From Nocardioides immobilis (GTDB taxonomy: Bacteria > Actinomycetota > Actinomycetes > Propionibacteriales > Nocardioidaceae), in the NCBI RefSeq assembly GCF_003515065.1, contig NZ_QXGH01000018.1, positions 1 through 64,000 of the forward strand: 64,000 bases of DNA, in the 5' to 3' direction. Of this stretch, positions 1-7,764 are shown one piece after another; position 1 is the stretch's first letter; each line of letters begins with the position of its first letter. A program made the position numbers and the translations under genes. Under the pieces are notes generated by a model. It ran no database searches. It worked only from the letters and a program-made list of their open reading frames with translations, and was not told the origin of the DNA.

Positions 1-48
1 TTCACCCCGTCCGAGGACGGCATCAGCGGCGAGATCCGCTCCCATTGA
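1..48 (+). CDS. 3' end of a truncated unidentified gene
   Basis: Reading frame 1 is open from the left edge for 15 codons and stops at a TGA at 46-48. The visible C-terminus reads FTPSEDGISGEIRSH. The codons look like normal high-GC coding sequence, but the piece is too short to assign to a family. It could equally be a chance open stretch. The following 75 bases up to the mutase remnant hold nothing I recognise. Confidence 0.3.
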   Translation, partial: FTPSEDGISGEIRSH

Positions 49-123
49 TCGTCAGAAAGCACCCGTTCGCGAGACATGACCGCATCAAAACAGCCCCACG
101 CTCCGGAACATAGGAGACACGCC

Positions 124-540
124 CTAGGTCCCCCTCGTCGGCTCCAGCGGCGAGTGGACCATGCCGAATGGATCGGATGCGTAGCCGCTACCCCCGCGGA
201 ACGTCCCCCAGACCTCGCCCTCAGTGGCGCTGGCGTCGAAAGCGTCGAACATCGCAGGGATGATGTTGCGGTCGCCCTGAGCCGTTTCATGCAGCACCGT
301 GAGCGCGCTGCGCAGCTTGTCCATGTCGCCACTAGTCTTGAAGGTGGCGAAGTCCGCCAGGTGCTGAGTCATCAGCATGGTGTCGAACTCGAAGGGCCAG
401 GAACCTCTTCCTCCTCGCGCTGGTGAGCGTTGACTCCCACCATGATGAAGCCTCCCGACGCCATCTCGTCATCGATTCGATCGTCGATCTCGTGGCACAT
501 CTCTTCGAGCCATCCTGACTTGATCGACTCGATGATTCCC
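124..540 (-). pseudogene. C-terminal remnant of a B12-dependent acyl-CoA mutase large subunit
   Basis: Read on the minus strand from about 540, the frame gives IIESIKSGWLEEM, then GGFIMVGVNAHQ. This aligns with the SGWLEAEM / RLVVGKNAF region of the intact large subunit at 29522-31186. Near position 398 one base appears to be missing, so the frame shifts. It then continues as EFDTMLMTQHLADF and, further on, GEVWGTFRGG and DPFGMVHSPLEP to a stop near 124. Only about the last 140 residues of a roughly 555-residue protein remain, with no start and a frameshift, so it cannot make a working mutase. It differs clearly from both intact copies in the window, so it is a third lineage rather than a recent duplicate. 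Confidence 0.75.
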
Positions 541-547
541 CAGTTCC

Positions 548-603
548 ACGTGGCTGACCCGCTCGGCGGCAGCTACTACTTCGGGGCGCTGACGGATCGT
601 TGC
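548..603 (+). pseudogene. Inverted internal fragment of the same type of mutase
   Basis: The plus strand encodes HVADPLGGSYYFGALTD, which matches the RVADPLAGSYYVEALTD motif of the intact large subunit (residues 386-401 of the protein at 29522-31186). In an intact gene this motif lies just upstream of the segment found on the opposite strand at 124-540. The two pieces now face each other across a junction near 541, so a small inversion or a join between separate pieces has occurred. The fragment has no start and runs into a stop within about 10 codons. Confidence 0.7.
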
Positions 604-617
604 ATGGGGCCTCGCCA

Positions 618-832
618 GCAGTCGTGAGTGAGGACGGTGTCCTCAGCTTCGAACAACTCGCGCGTGGCTCCGCGACCAGCTGGCTGCATCGCTGATCGGA
701 CGCGGGATCAACGACGGCACTCATGTTCCGATCTTCATGCGCAAGTCTTGGGAGTACGTCGTGCTCCTTCACGGACTGTGGTCGACGATAGGTGCAGTCG
801 TTGTGCCCCTGAACACGACGTGGAAGCACATC
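618..832 (+). pseudogene. Frameshifted N-terminal remnant of an AMP-forming acyl-CoA ligase
   Basis: From 618 the frame reads AVVSEDGVLSFEQLARGS. After a shift of one base around 683 it continues as LAASLIGRGINDGTH, then YVVLLHGLWSTIGAVVVPLN. This aligns with residues about 40-110 of the intact ligase at 57957-59570 (DGDRSLTFAEL, MGVGDGTHVAIR, TVLLHALWMVGAVAIPLN). The adenylate-binding P-loop, the hinge and the C-terminal domain are all absent. The remnant directly abuts the mutase fragment at 548-603, suggesting that a whole ligase-mutase module once lay here. Confidence 0.72.
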
Positions 833-888
833 AGGTCACGCTCCACACTGAAACCCACGCGTCCCCTCCAGCTCTTCCCTAGCTCGCA

Positions 889-2340
889 TCACAGGTCCAC
901 GGCGATGTACTGCGTCTCCAAGTACTCGTGGATCCCGGCGAATCCGCCCTCGCGGCCCAAGCCGGACTCCTTCATGCCACCGAACGGAGCCGCCGGATCC
1001 GAGGCCGTGCCGCGGTTGACGGCAACCATCCCGGACTCCATCCGCTGGGCGACGCGCATCCCCGTGCCTGAGTCCGGGGCGAACACGTAGGAGATGAGGC
1101 CGTACTGGCTGTCGTCGGCCATCGCGACCGCTTGGTCAGTGGTCTCGAAGGTCACGATCGGCGCGACCGGACCGAAGATCTCCTGGCGCGTAAGAGTTTG
1201 TCCGTGCTCGACGCCGCGGACCAGGCACGGCGCCATGAAGGCGCCTTCTTCGGGCACTCTCGAGGTCGTCGCGACGCGGCCACCCTCGTCCTCGGCGGCA
1301 CTCAGGAGATCCAGGATCTTGTCGCGCTCGGCAGTACTGACCAGAGCGCCGAGGTCGTTGGTGGGGTCGATGCCGGGACCGACCCGCAGTCCAGCCAAAG
1401 CCCGTTCGAACTCAGTCGCGAACGGCTCTGCGAGCGACTCGTGGATGTAGAACCGGTTGGCCGCAGTGCACGCGGATCCGCCGTTGCGCATCTTGGCCAC
1501 CATCGCACCCTCGACAGCGGTGTCGAGGTCCGCTCCCTCCAACACCAGCAGCGGGGCGTTGCCTCCCAGCTCCATGGAGGCCGGCAGCGCCCGCTGGCCG
1601 GTCTTCTCGAGAAGCAGCTTGCCTACGTACGTCGAACCGGTGAAGGAGAGCGTGGACACCCGCTCGTCCGCCAGGACGGCTGCTGACTGCCCTCCGGGGT
1701 CGGACGTGGTCACCACGTTGACCACCCCCCGCGGAACGCCGGCTCGTTGCAGCACCTCGGCCACCCAGAGCGCGGTCAGCGGGGTCTCCTTGGCCGGCTT
1801 GAGCACTGCCGTGCAGCCGGCGGCCAACGCGGGAGCAAGCTTTCGGGTCGCCATCGCCGCCGGGAAGTTCCACGGCGTGGTCATGTACGCCACGCCCATC
1901 GGGCGGTGGTCGACGATGATCGTCTTGTCGGCGTTGGGAGCCAGCCGGAAGTCGCCAACGATGCGGGACGCTTCTTCGCTGAACCAGCGGAAGAACTCGG
2001 CGGCGTACGCCGCTTCGGCCATCGCGTCGGCCCAGGCCTTGCCGTTCTCGAGGGCGATCAGCCGAGCGCACTGCTGCTGTTCTGCGGCCATGATCTCGTA
2101 GGCGCAGCGCAGGATCTCGGCACGTAGTCTCGGCGCCGTACCAGCCCAGCCGGGGAAGGCCGTGTGCGCGGCGGCCACGGCGTCGATGGCCTCGCCGACA
2201 GTGGCGTCGGCGACTGAGGCAAGAACACCGCCGGTGGCCGGGTCGCGCACGTCCAGGGTGCGACCAGTGGTCACCCACTCACCGGCGACCAGGAGGCCGG
2301 TTGGTACGCCGTCCAAGACCGGGTGAGCAAACTGGGTCAT
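889..2340 (-). CDS. NAD(P)-dependent aldehyde dehydrogenase (succinate-semialdehyde dehydrogenase-like)
   Basis: Full-length aldehyde dehydrogenase of 483 residues that oxidises an aldehyde to a carboxylate in the cytoplasm. Visible motifs are PWNFP (156-160), SFTGST (232-237) in the coenzyme-binding region, the general base Glu257 in MELGG and the nucleophile Cys291 in NGGSACTAANR. The EIFGP and PFGGMKESGLGRE stretches near the C-terminus are typical of the GabD/SSADH branch. The exact substrate cannot be assigned. It stands alone on the minus strand, with decayed genes downstream and 159 bases before the next gene upstream. It could supply acids to the ligases in this island, but that is inference. 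Confidence 0.9.
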   Translation of the reverse strand: MTQFAHPVLDGVPTGLLVAGEWVTTGRTLDVRDPATGGVLASVADATVGEAIDAVAAAHTAFPGWAGTAPRLRAEILRCAYEIMAAEQQQCARLIALENGKAWADAMAEAAYAAEFFRWFSEEASRIVGDFRLAPNADKTIIVDHRPMGVAYMTTPWNFPAAMATRKLAPALAAGCTAVLKPAKETPLTALWVAEVLQRAGVPRGVVNVVTTSDPGGQSAAVLADERVSTLSFTGSTYVGKLLLEKTGQRALPASMELGGNAPLLVLEGADLDTAVEGAMVAKMRNGGSACTAANRFYIHESLAEPFATEFERALAGLRVGPGIDPTNDLGALVSTAERDKILDLLSAAEDEGGRVATTSRVPEEGAFMAPCLVRGVEHGQTLTRQEIFGPVAPIVTFETTDQAVAMADDSQYGLISYVFAPDSGTGMRVAQRMESGMVAVNRGTASDPAAPFGGMKESGLGREGGFAGIHEYLETQYIAVDL

Positions 2341-2499
2341 GAGACCGGCGCCCGGCAGGGGGAGGTGGTCATTGTAGGAAGTTCCTTCGATGTGAGTTGT
2401 TCGTCTGGCTGGGAGGGCCGGCCAGGACTAGGTGTCGGTCCGCCGACCACCAGATCGGTGCTGGGGCACATCCGGGACCAAGGAGGTCCTCACATCGGC

Positions 2500-3282
2500 T
2501 CACCCCTTCACGTCGGCTGCTTCGGACCGCTTGTGGCCGGCAACGGTTTGAACGGCGCGCAGCACGTCGCTGACCATGGTGTCGAGCGCAGCTTTACCTT
2601 CGTTCGCGCTCGCTCCTGTCGGATCACCCAGCACACCGTTCACCGAGACGGCTCTGACGCCACGAGCCTTGATCTCGGCCAGGAGGTTGGGCGATGCGTG
2701 GGTGTTGCCGGCCTCCGCGCGCTTCAGGCGCACATTCCACGGGGCGAGGTACAGCATGAGCGATGTCTCGACACGGCCGGCGTGAAGACCGGGCTCCTCG
2801 AGGGAGCACGCCACCCAACCGACGTCATGGCCTTCATCGAGAAGCTGGCGAACTGCGGATCTCAAGGACTCCAGGTTTCCGACGTGAGCATTCACGAAGA
2901 CCACCTCAGCAGCCCAAGTTCGCATCGACCGGGCTAGTTCCACCATCGTCTGTTGGAGGACCGCTTGGCCGATCGAGCTGGTTCCGGCGAAGTCTTGGTG
3001 CTCGCCGCTGGACCCATAGCTGATGGCGGGCGCGACCAGGATCGAACGGCCGTCAGCGTGGAGCACCTCCGCGGCACGAGTTGCAACTGCGGTCGCGATC
3101 ACGGTGTTTGTGTCGAGCGGCAGGTGTGGGCCGTGCTGCTCCACAGACCCGACGGGTACCAGCACCGTTGGGAGCGGCGGCACGCTCGGCGACGTCGTGG
3201 AGGCGAGGTCGAGGCCGAGCGCGATCGGGTCGCTCACGTCGTCGTCCAGAAGCGTCGTTGACTCATCATCGCTCCCCATCAA
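2500..3282 (-). CDS. Creatininase-family metallohydrolase, MftE-like
   Basis: A 260-residue creatininase-fold protein. Motifs fit the mycofactocin peptidase MftE: EQHGPHLPLDTN (48-59) carrying metal ligands, YGSSGEHQDFAGT, and HAGRVETS (167-174). The usual VNGHGGN is changed to VNAHVGN (130-136), losing two glycines but keeping the His and Asn. MftE removes the C-terminal Val-Tyr dipeptide from the MftA precursor; no other mycofactocin biosynthesis gene is visible here. Its start overlaps the nitronate monooxygenase remnant by 17 bases. It may be a paralogue acting on a small amide or lactam. The annotated start has two ATGs in tandem (3282 or 3279). Confidence 0.75.
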   Translation of the reverse strand: MMGSDDESTTLLDDDVSDPIALGLDLASTTSPSVPPLPTVLVPVGSVEQHGPHLPLDTNTVIATAVATRAAEVLHADGRSILVAPAISYGSSGEHQDFAGTSSIGQAVLQQTMVELARSMRTWAAEVVFVNAHVGNLESLRSAVRQLLDEGHDVGWVACSLEEPGLHAGRVETSLMLYLAPWNVRLKRAEAGNTHASPNLLAEIKARGVRAVSVNGVLGDPTGASANEGKAALDTMVSDVLRAVQTVAGHKRSEAADVKG

Positions 3283-3679
3283 CGTGCGCGCTGTCGATGG
3301 TGTGGACCAGCTCCGGAAGGCGGTCGATCGTTCTTTCCGCGTCGCGAATGATGCTGCGGACCCTCACCGAGTCCACCTCGTGGATCAGACCCTGGGTCTG
3401 GCCGGCCCACCACATGCCGCCCTCGACGTCCCCCTCGACCAGAACCTTTGCCCGGCCGCGCACACCCGATGCGAGCTCGGCCACGTCGGCGAAAGCCACA
3501 CCGGGACGGGACCCGATCTCGGCCACCTGCTCGGAGATCTCGTTCCTCGCCACCCGCGCGCTGTTCTTGAACTCTCGGAAGACCATCACAGTGTCCCGTT
3601 CCGAGTTCGCCACGATCTGGGCCTTGACGTTCTCGTGGATCGGAGCCTCGTCCGTCGCCATGAACCGCGTCCCATGTTC
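3266..3679 (-). pseudogene. C-terminal remnant of nitronate monooxygenase (2-nitropropane dioxygenase)
   Basis: The frame reads GTRFMATDEAPIHENVK, then RDTVMVFREFKNSARVARN and GGMWWAGQTQGLI. This is the recognisable second half of an FMN-dependent nitronate monooxygenase. The N-terminal half of the barrel, with the first FMN-binding loops and most of the active site, is absent. The upstream sequence switches frame into a piece of F420-NADP reductase at about 3679. No ribosome binding site precedes the first in-frame ATG (3661). The product would be non-functional. Confidence 0.75.
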
Positions 3680-3965
3680 ACCGCGTCGGCGCGCCGACGA
3701 CCCTCGCCGACGGGACCAAGCGCTGGGCCTCCTGCGCCGCGGACTCCTCCAGCACCAGGCCGAACGGCCCGGCCCGGTCAAAGCCCAACGGGTTCACCCA
3801 GCTAATGACGATCTTCCCGGCTAGCTGGTCGGCCTTCTCGCTCGCGCGGCCTGCATCACGGGAGCCGAGCGCCACATCGTGCTGGGCGAGGGCGAACCGG
3901 TAGGCCAGACCGCGGCCCTGGGGTCCGGTGCCGCCGATGACGGCGATCGTGAGGCGTTCGCCCAT
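3678..3965 (-). pseudogene. Internally deleted remnant of an NADPH-dependent F420 reductase
   Basis: The N-terminus IAVIGGTGPQGRGLAYR followed by VALGSRDAGRASEKA is the NADP-binding Rossmann start of F420:NADP oxidoreductases. The sequence then jumps directly to AGKIVISWVNPLGFD, a motif that lies about 55 residues further on in intact homologues. It ends after PSARVVGA at the junction with the nitronate monooxygenase remnant. A good ribosome binding site (AAGGAG) still precedes the ATG at 3965, so a 95-residue product may be translated, but it lacks part of the Rossmann fold and all of the F420-binding domain. Confidence 0.72.
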
Positions 3966-4038
3966 CACTGGTCTCCTTCAGCTCTCGAACTGTCAGGGCC
4001 CGTCGAGAACCCGCACGTGATCCGTCCGCGGATGGCGG

Positions 4039-4809
4039 TCATCGCGCCGTCCAACCGCCGTCGACGGTCAACACCTGGCCGGTGACGAACGAGCTGCTGT
4101 CGCTGGCCAGGTAGACGACCATGCCGTCGAAGTCCTCCGGCGTTCCGATGCGGGGCAGCATCGTGTTGGCCTCGACCCAGTCGCGGATCTTGTCGACCTC
4201 GAGGGTCGCGTCGGTCATCTCGGTGCGGATGAAGCCGGGAGCGAGCGCGTTGATCCGGATGCCGTAGCGGCTCCACTGCGCCGCCCACTCCCTCGTGATT
4301 GCCGTGAGCCCGCCCTTGCTCGCGCTGTAGACCGCCTGCGGCAGACGTCCGATACCTACCGAGGCGACCACCGAGGTGACGTTGATGATCGACCCTGCTC
4401 CTGCCGCCTTCATGAAGGGGAACACGGTCTGGGCAGCGACGATCGGCGCGACGAGGTTGACGTTCAACGTCTGCGTGATGTCCTCGAGCGTCTCGTCCTC
4501 GGCCCGCCGCCCGCCGGCGATGTAGGCGGCGTTGTTGACGAGCACCTCGACCCCGCCCATGGTGTCGATCGCCTCGGAGATGGCGGATCGGGTATCCCCG
4601 GCATCGGAGAGGTCGACCGCGATCGCGCTGGCGTTGTCACCGAGCTCGGCGACAACGGTGTCGAGCAGCTCCTTGCGCCGCGCCAGCAGGACGACTTGCG
4701 CGCCCTGCCGGACGAGCGCCCCCGCCAGGCTGCGGCCGATGCCGGCGGTCGCCCCGGTCACGATGATCCTCTTGCCGTCGAGGGAGAACATCGAGTCGCG
4801 CGCGCTCAT
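4039..4809 (-). CDS. Short-chain dehydrogenase/reductase (SDR)
   Basis: A classical 256-residue SDR with TGATAGIG (18-25) for NAD(P) binding, the NNAAYIAGG loop, and the catalytic Ser146, Tyr161 and Lys165 all present. It ends in the usual VTGQVLTVDGG. It probably oxidises a hydroxyl or hydroxyacyl-CoA intermediate of the pathway. It is the last gene of a six-gene minus-strand operon, and its ATG overlaps the stop of the amidohydrolase gene by four bases (ATGA), which implies translational coupling. Confidence 0.88.
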   Translation of the reverse strand: MSARDSMFSLDGKRIIVTGATAGIGRSLAGALVRQGAQVVLLARRKELLDTVVAELGDNASAIAVDLSDAGDTRSAISEAIDTMGGVEVLVNNAAYIAGGRRAEDETLEDITQTLNVNLVAPIVAAQTVFPFMKAAGAGSIINVTSVVASVGIGRLPQAVYSASKGGLTAITREWAAQWSRYGIRINALAPGFIRTEMTDATLEVDKIRDWVEANTMLPRIGTPEDFDGMVVYLASDSSSFVTGQVLTVDGGWTAR

Positions 4810-5669
4810 GAGTCGTCCCGCACGGCCTCGAACCCGAACCGCCCTAGCCCGAACGCCCGGATCGCGTTGCCGGCCAGGAACTTGGTGCGCACCGTGGGCT
4901 CCAGCTCCAGCGTGTCGACCTGCGCGAGGGTCGAGTCGAAGTCGAGCAGGGGCCAGTCGGTGCCGAAGATGCACTTGTCCTGCCCGTAGGACCGGAGGAA
5001 CTTGCTGAAGCCGGGCTCGAAGTGTCGCGGAAGCCGTGCCGAGGTGTCGATGTAGACGTTCTCGTGCTTCCACGCCACGTGAATCATCTCCTCGGCCCAC
5101 GGCGAGCCCACGTGCCCGCAGACGATCGACAGGTCCGGGAAGTCCAAAGCGACGTCGTCGATGTGCAGCGGTCGTCCCGTGGATGACGGGAAGAGGGGAC
5201 CCGTCCCTCCGACCTGCGTCTGGAGCGTCAAGCCCAGCTCCTCGCACTTGGCGTAGAGCGGGTAGAAGACTCGATCCGTGGGATCACGGCGGAGATAGAA
5301 CGGCTCCAGCTTCACTCCGCAGACCCGGTGCTCGGCGACGATCCGCTCAAGCTCGCGCAACGAGGCGGTGATCCCCTGCGTCGGGTCGACCCAGACGACT
5401 CCCACCGTGTCGTCGGGCCGCGCATCGAGGGTCTTGAAGACCTCGGACGCCGGCGTCGCCGGCCCCCCGGAGACGAGGAACACGTCGACGGACGACCGGT
5501 CGAGCTCGTCGTACATCTCCTCGAGGCTGACGCCTTCCATCAGCCTGGTCTGGCCGTAGCGGCGCAGGACGTTGAGCGTCTGCCACGGAAGGGCATCGAC
5601 CACGACGTCGTTCCACGGCTGGATCCAGGCGTCGACGACCCTGACCAACTTGGGAGTCGCGTCGCTCAT
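4806..5669 (-). CDS. Amidohydrolase-2 family protein lacking the usual metal-binding His residues
   Basis: A 287-residue TIM-barrel protein of the amidohydrolase/decarboxylase family (ACMSD-like). Family members normally carry an HxH pair on strand 1 and a His on strand 5. Here strand 1 reads DAWIQ (13-17) and the strand-5 region reads LQTQVGG (149-155), so those His positions appear to be occupied by other residues. His186 (GHVGSP) and Asp238 (FGTDWP) are kept, and the C-terminal FLAGNAIRAFGL fits the family. It may be metal-independent or bind a metal differently. Candidate roles are a lactonase, hydrolase or decarboxylase step after dehydrogenation; the family call is firm, the reaction unknown. 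It is coupled by ATGA overlaps to both neighbours. Confidence 0.8.
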   Translation of the reverse strand: MSDATPKLVRVVDAWIQPWNDVVVDALPWQTLNVLRRYGQTRLMEGVSLEEMYDELDRSSVDVFLVSGGPATPASEVFKTLDARPDDTVGVVWVDPTQGITASLRELERIVAEHRVCGVKLEPFYLRRDPTDRVFYPLYAKCEELGLTLQTQVGGTGPLFPSSTGRPLHIDDVALDFPDLSIVCGHVGSPWAEEMIHVAWKHENVYIDTSARLPRHFEPGFSKFLRSYGQDKCIFGTDWPLLDFDSTLAQVDTLELEPTVRTKFLAGNAIRAFGLGRFGFEAVRDDS

Positions 5670-6625
5670 GCTTGTCCTTCGGTAGGTCGATCGATCTCGC
5701 CGATCCTGACAACTCCGGACTCGACCAAGCGCCGTCCGATCGCGGTCTCCGCGTCGCGTGTCGAGGGGCCCGATCCTTCCAGCACGACAGCGCGCCGCAT
5801 CAGCCTGGCGAGAGGGAATTCGTCGGTGAAGCCCATCCCCCCACACACCTGCAGGCAGTCGCGCACCGCCTCCGACAACGCCCTCGCCGACGCTGCGACG
5901 GCGACCAGCGTCGCGACCTCGTCGTCCGTGTCCCACGCCGCGTCCAATGACGACAGCGCCGCCTCCACGGCAACCTCGACGCCGGCCAGACGGTGCTGGA
6001 CGGCCTGCAGACTTCCTATCGGAACGCCGAACTGGTGTCGCTCCCGGACGTGGCCGACCGCGACGTCGAGGAGTCCCCGCGCTGCTCCGCACCGCTCGTG
6101 ACTCAGGGCGAGCAGGACCATCCGGTCCATCGCCTCCGTCTCCGGGGCGGACAGTCGGCGTCGAATCCGCCCGCGGCCCGAGAGCAGGCGCAGCCTGGAG
6201 TCGGTATCTGCGCCGGCGACCTGCTCGACAGTCCAGCCGGTGCCGGGCTCGACCTCGGCGGCGCCGACGACGTCAGCACCGCGACGATCCACGATCACCA
6301 CGACGTCCGGGTCAGTAGTCACCACGGCTCGCTCGACCATGACGACCCCGTCCTCGTCGACGCCCTCGAGCGAGCGGCTCTGCACGGCGAGAACACGGAG
6401 CACTTCGCGCTCTGGCGCGAGGGCCAGAGAGATCAGCACGTCGAGACCGGCCGTCGCCACGGCGCCGCGACCCGCCTCCTCGAACAACGTCCGGACGGCC
6501 AGCCGCGGGCTCTCCTCTAAGACCTCGTCCCACCCCGAGTCGAACAACGTCTCAGCGTCCAAGAAGGACCGGGAGCCCATCAGCGCTCGCAGCGAGTCGC
6601 GCAGGTCCTGCTCCATGTCCTCCAT
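5666..6625 (-). CDS. Acyl-CoA dehydrogenase, beta-type subunit
   Basis: A 319-residue member of the shorter, more divergent ACAD type found in alpha2beta2 enzymes of steroid and branched-acid catabolism. The C-terminal half is recognisable: ERHQFGVPIGSLQAVQHRLA and CGGMGFTDEFPLARLMRRA. The N-terminal half is weakly conserved, as usual for this subunit. The start is the ATG at 6625, overlapping the stop of the alpha subunit by one base (TGATG); an upstream in-frame extension would run into that gene and is rejected. Its own stop overlaps the amidohydrolase start. It most likely pairs with the product of 6625-7764. Confidence 0.87.
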   Translation of the reverse strand: MEDMEQDLRDSLRALMGSRSFLDAETLFDSGWDEVLEESPRLAVRTLFEEAGRGAVATAGLDVLISLALAPEREVLRVLAVQSRSLEGVDEDGVVMVERAVVTTDPDVVVIVDRRGADVVGAAEVEPGTGWTVEQVAGADTDSRLRLLSGRGRIRRRLSAPETEAMDRMVLLALSHERCGAARGLLDVAVGHVRERHQFGVPIGSLQAVQHRLAGVEVAVEAALSSLDAAWDTDDEVATLVAVAASARALSEAVRDCLQVCGGMGFTDEFPLARLMRRAVVLEGSGPSTRDAETAIGRRLVESGVVRIGEIDRPTEGQA

Positions 6626-7764
6626 CACCGCGTGCCTCGCGGCAGCCCGATGACACGCTGAGCCACCAGGTCGAGCTGCACCTCGACGGCTCCCCCGTAG
6701 ATGGACGCGGCCCGGCTGTAGAACCACGCACCGCGGGCACGCTCGGCGGCCGCGGCGTCCGACGTCGCGAAGTCACGACCGAGCGCCAGCCGGACGACGT
6801 CGTTGACCGCCTGCTCCGCCCGGCCCAGGAGGATCTTGTCGATGCTGACCTCGGGTCCCACGATCTCACCGCGACTCAGCCGCTCGATGGTTCGCGCACT
6901 GCGAGCCCGTACCGATGACAATACGCAGAAGGCGTGCCCTATGGCATCGACGGGGACCTCATCCATCTCGTCGTGCGCCATCGCGATCTCGAGAGCCTGG
7001 TGGAGCATGGCTTGACGCTGCCAGGCCCACATGCCGCGTTCGTACTGCAACAGGTGCATCGCCACGGCCCACCCCTGGCCGACCTCGCCGATGACGCAGC
7101 TGTCGTCGACGACCACCTCGTCCAGGAACACCTCCGCGAACTCGTCCTCGCCAGTCAGGGTCTGGAGCGGCCGCGCGCCCACTCCGTCCGCCCGCATGTC
7201 GACCCAGAACAGAGTCAGACCGCGGTGACGCTCGTCCGTGGTGCCGGTGCGAGCCAGCACCCCGCAGTAGTCGGCGAGGTGGCCGAGCGAGGTCCACACC
7301 TTCTGGCCCGTGAGCACCCAGCCCTCCGCCGACCGGTGTGCCCGGGTCCTCAGGCTCGCGAGATCACTGCCGGCATCTGGCTCGGAAAATCCCTGGCACC
7401 ACAGTTCCTGCCCCCGAAGCACCCGCGGCACGTGGGTGGCCGCGAGCTCCGGGGCATAAGCGGAGAGCGCGGAGCCGAGGACCTCGAGGGGCGCGAGCGA
7501 CTCCGGAAGGTCGAGGCCGCTGCGCACAAGCAGGTCGTAGACCAGCGCGCGATCGATGGCCGTGCCACCCGCGCCGCCCCAGGCCTCCGGCCACCCCCGG
7601 CCCATCACGCCGGCGCCGTGGAGGAAACCGAGCATCGCCGCGCCTCGCGCGACCCGGTCGTCGAGCGACTCGCCGTCAACCGGGACGAACGCACGCAGCT
7701 CTTCGACATGATCGCCGAACCACCCGCGCAGGTCGGCCGGACGTTCGACAGCGCGCACCGTCAC
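6625..7764 (-). CDS. Acyl-CoA dehydrogenase, alpha-type subunit
   Basis: A 379-residue FAD enzyme subunit that dehydrogenates an acyl-CoA at C2-C3. The FAD/substrate motifs CQGFSEPDAGSDLASL and LTGQKVWTSLGH are intact. The C-terminal end is SIYGGAVEVQLDLVAQRVIGLPRG, the FadE-type ending of the larger subunit of heteromeric ACADs. No catalytic Glu of the classic YEGT type is visible there. It overlaps the upstream beta-type gene by four bases (ATGA) and the downstream one by one base, so it forms half of a second alpha/beta pair in this operon. Confidence 0.9.
   Translation of the reverse strand: MTVRAVERPADLRGWFGDHVEELRAFVPVDGESLDDRVARGAAMLGFLHGAGVMGRGWPEAWGGAGGTAIDRALVYDLLVRSGLDLPESLAPLEVLGSALSAYAPELAATHVPRVLRGQELWCQGFSEPDAGSDLASLRTRAHRSAEGWVLTGQKVWTSLGHLADYCGVLARTGTTDERHRGLTLFWVDMRADGVGARPLQTLTGEDEFAEVFLDEVVVDDSCVIGEVGQGWAVAMHLLQYERGMWAWQRQAMLHQALEIAMAHDEMDEVPVDAIGHAFCVLSSVRARSARTIERLSRGEIVGPEVSIDKILLGRAEQAVNDVVRLALGRDFATSDAAAAERARGAWFYSRAASIYGGAVEVQLDLVAQRVIGLPRGTR

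Noticed and set aside
1-900. An insertion sequence or integron causing the left-edge rearrangements
   Set aside because: No transposase frame, terminal inverted repeat or target duplication was seen in the fragments.
3266-3968. A genuine fused F420 reductase-nitronate monooxygenase gene
   Set aside because: The two parts are in different frames, and each lacks an essential half of its fold.
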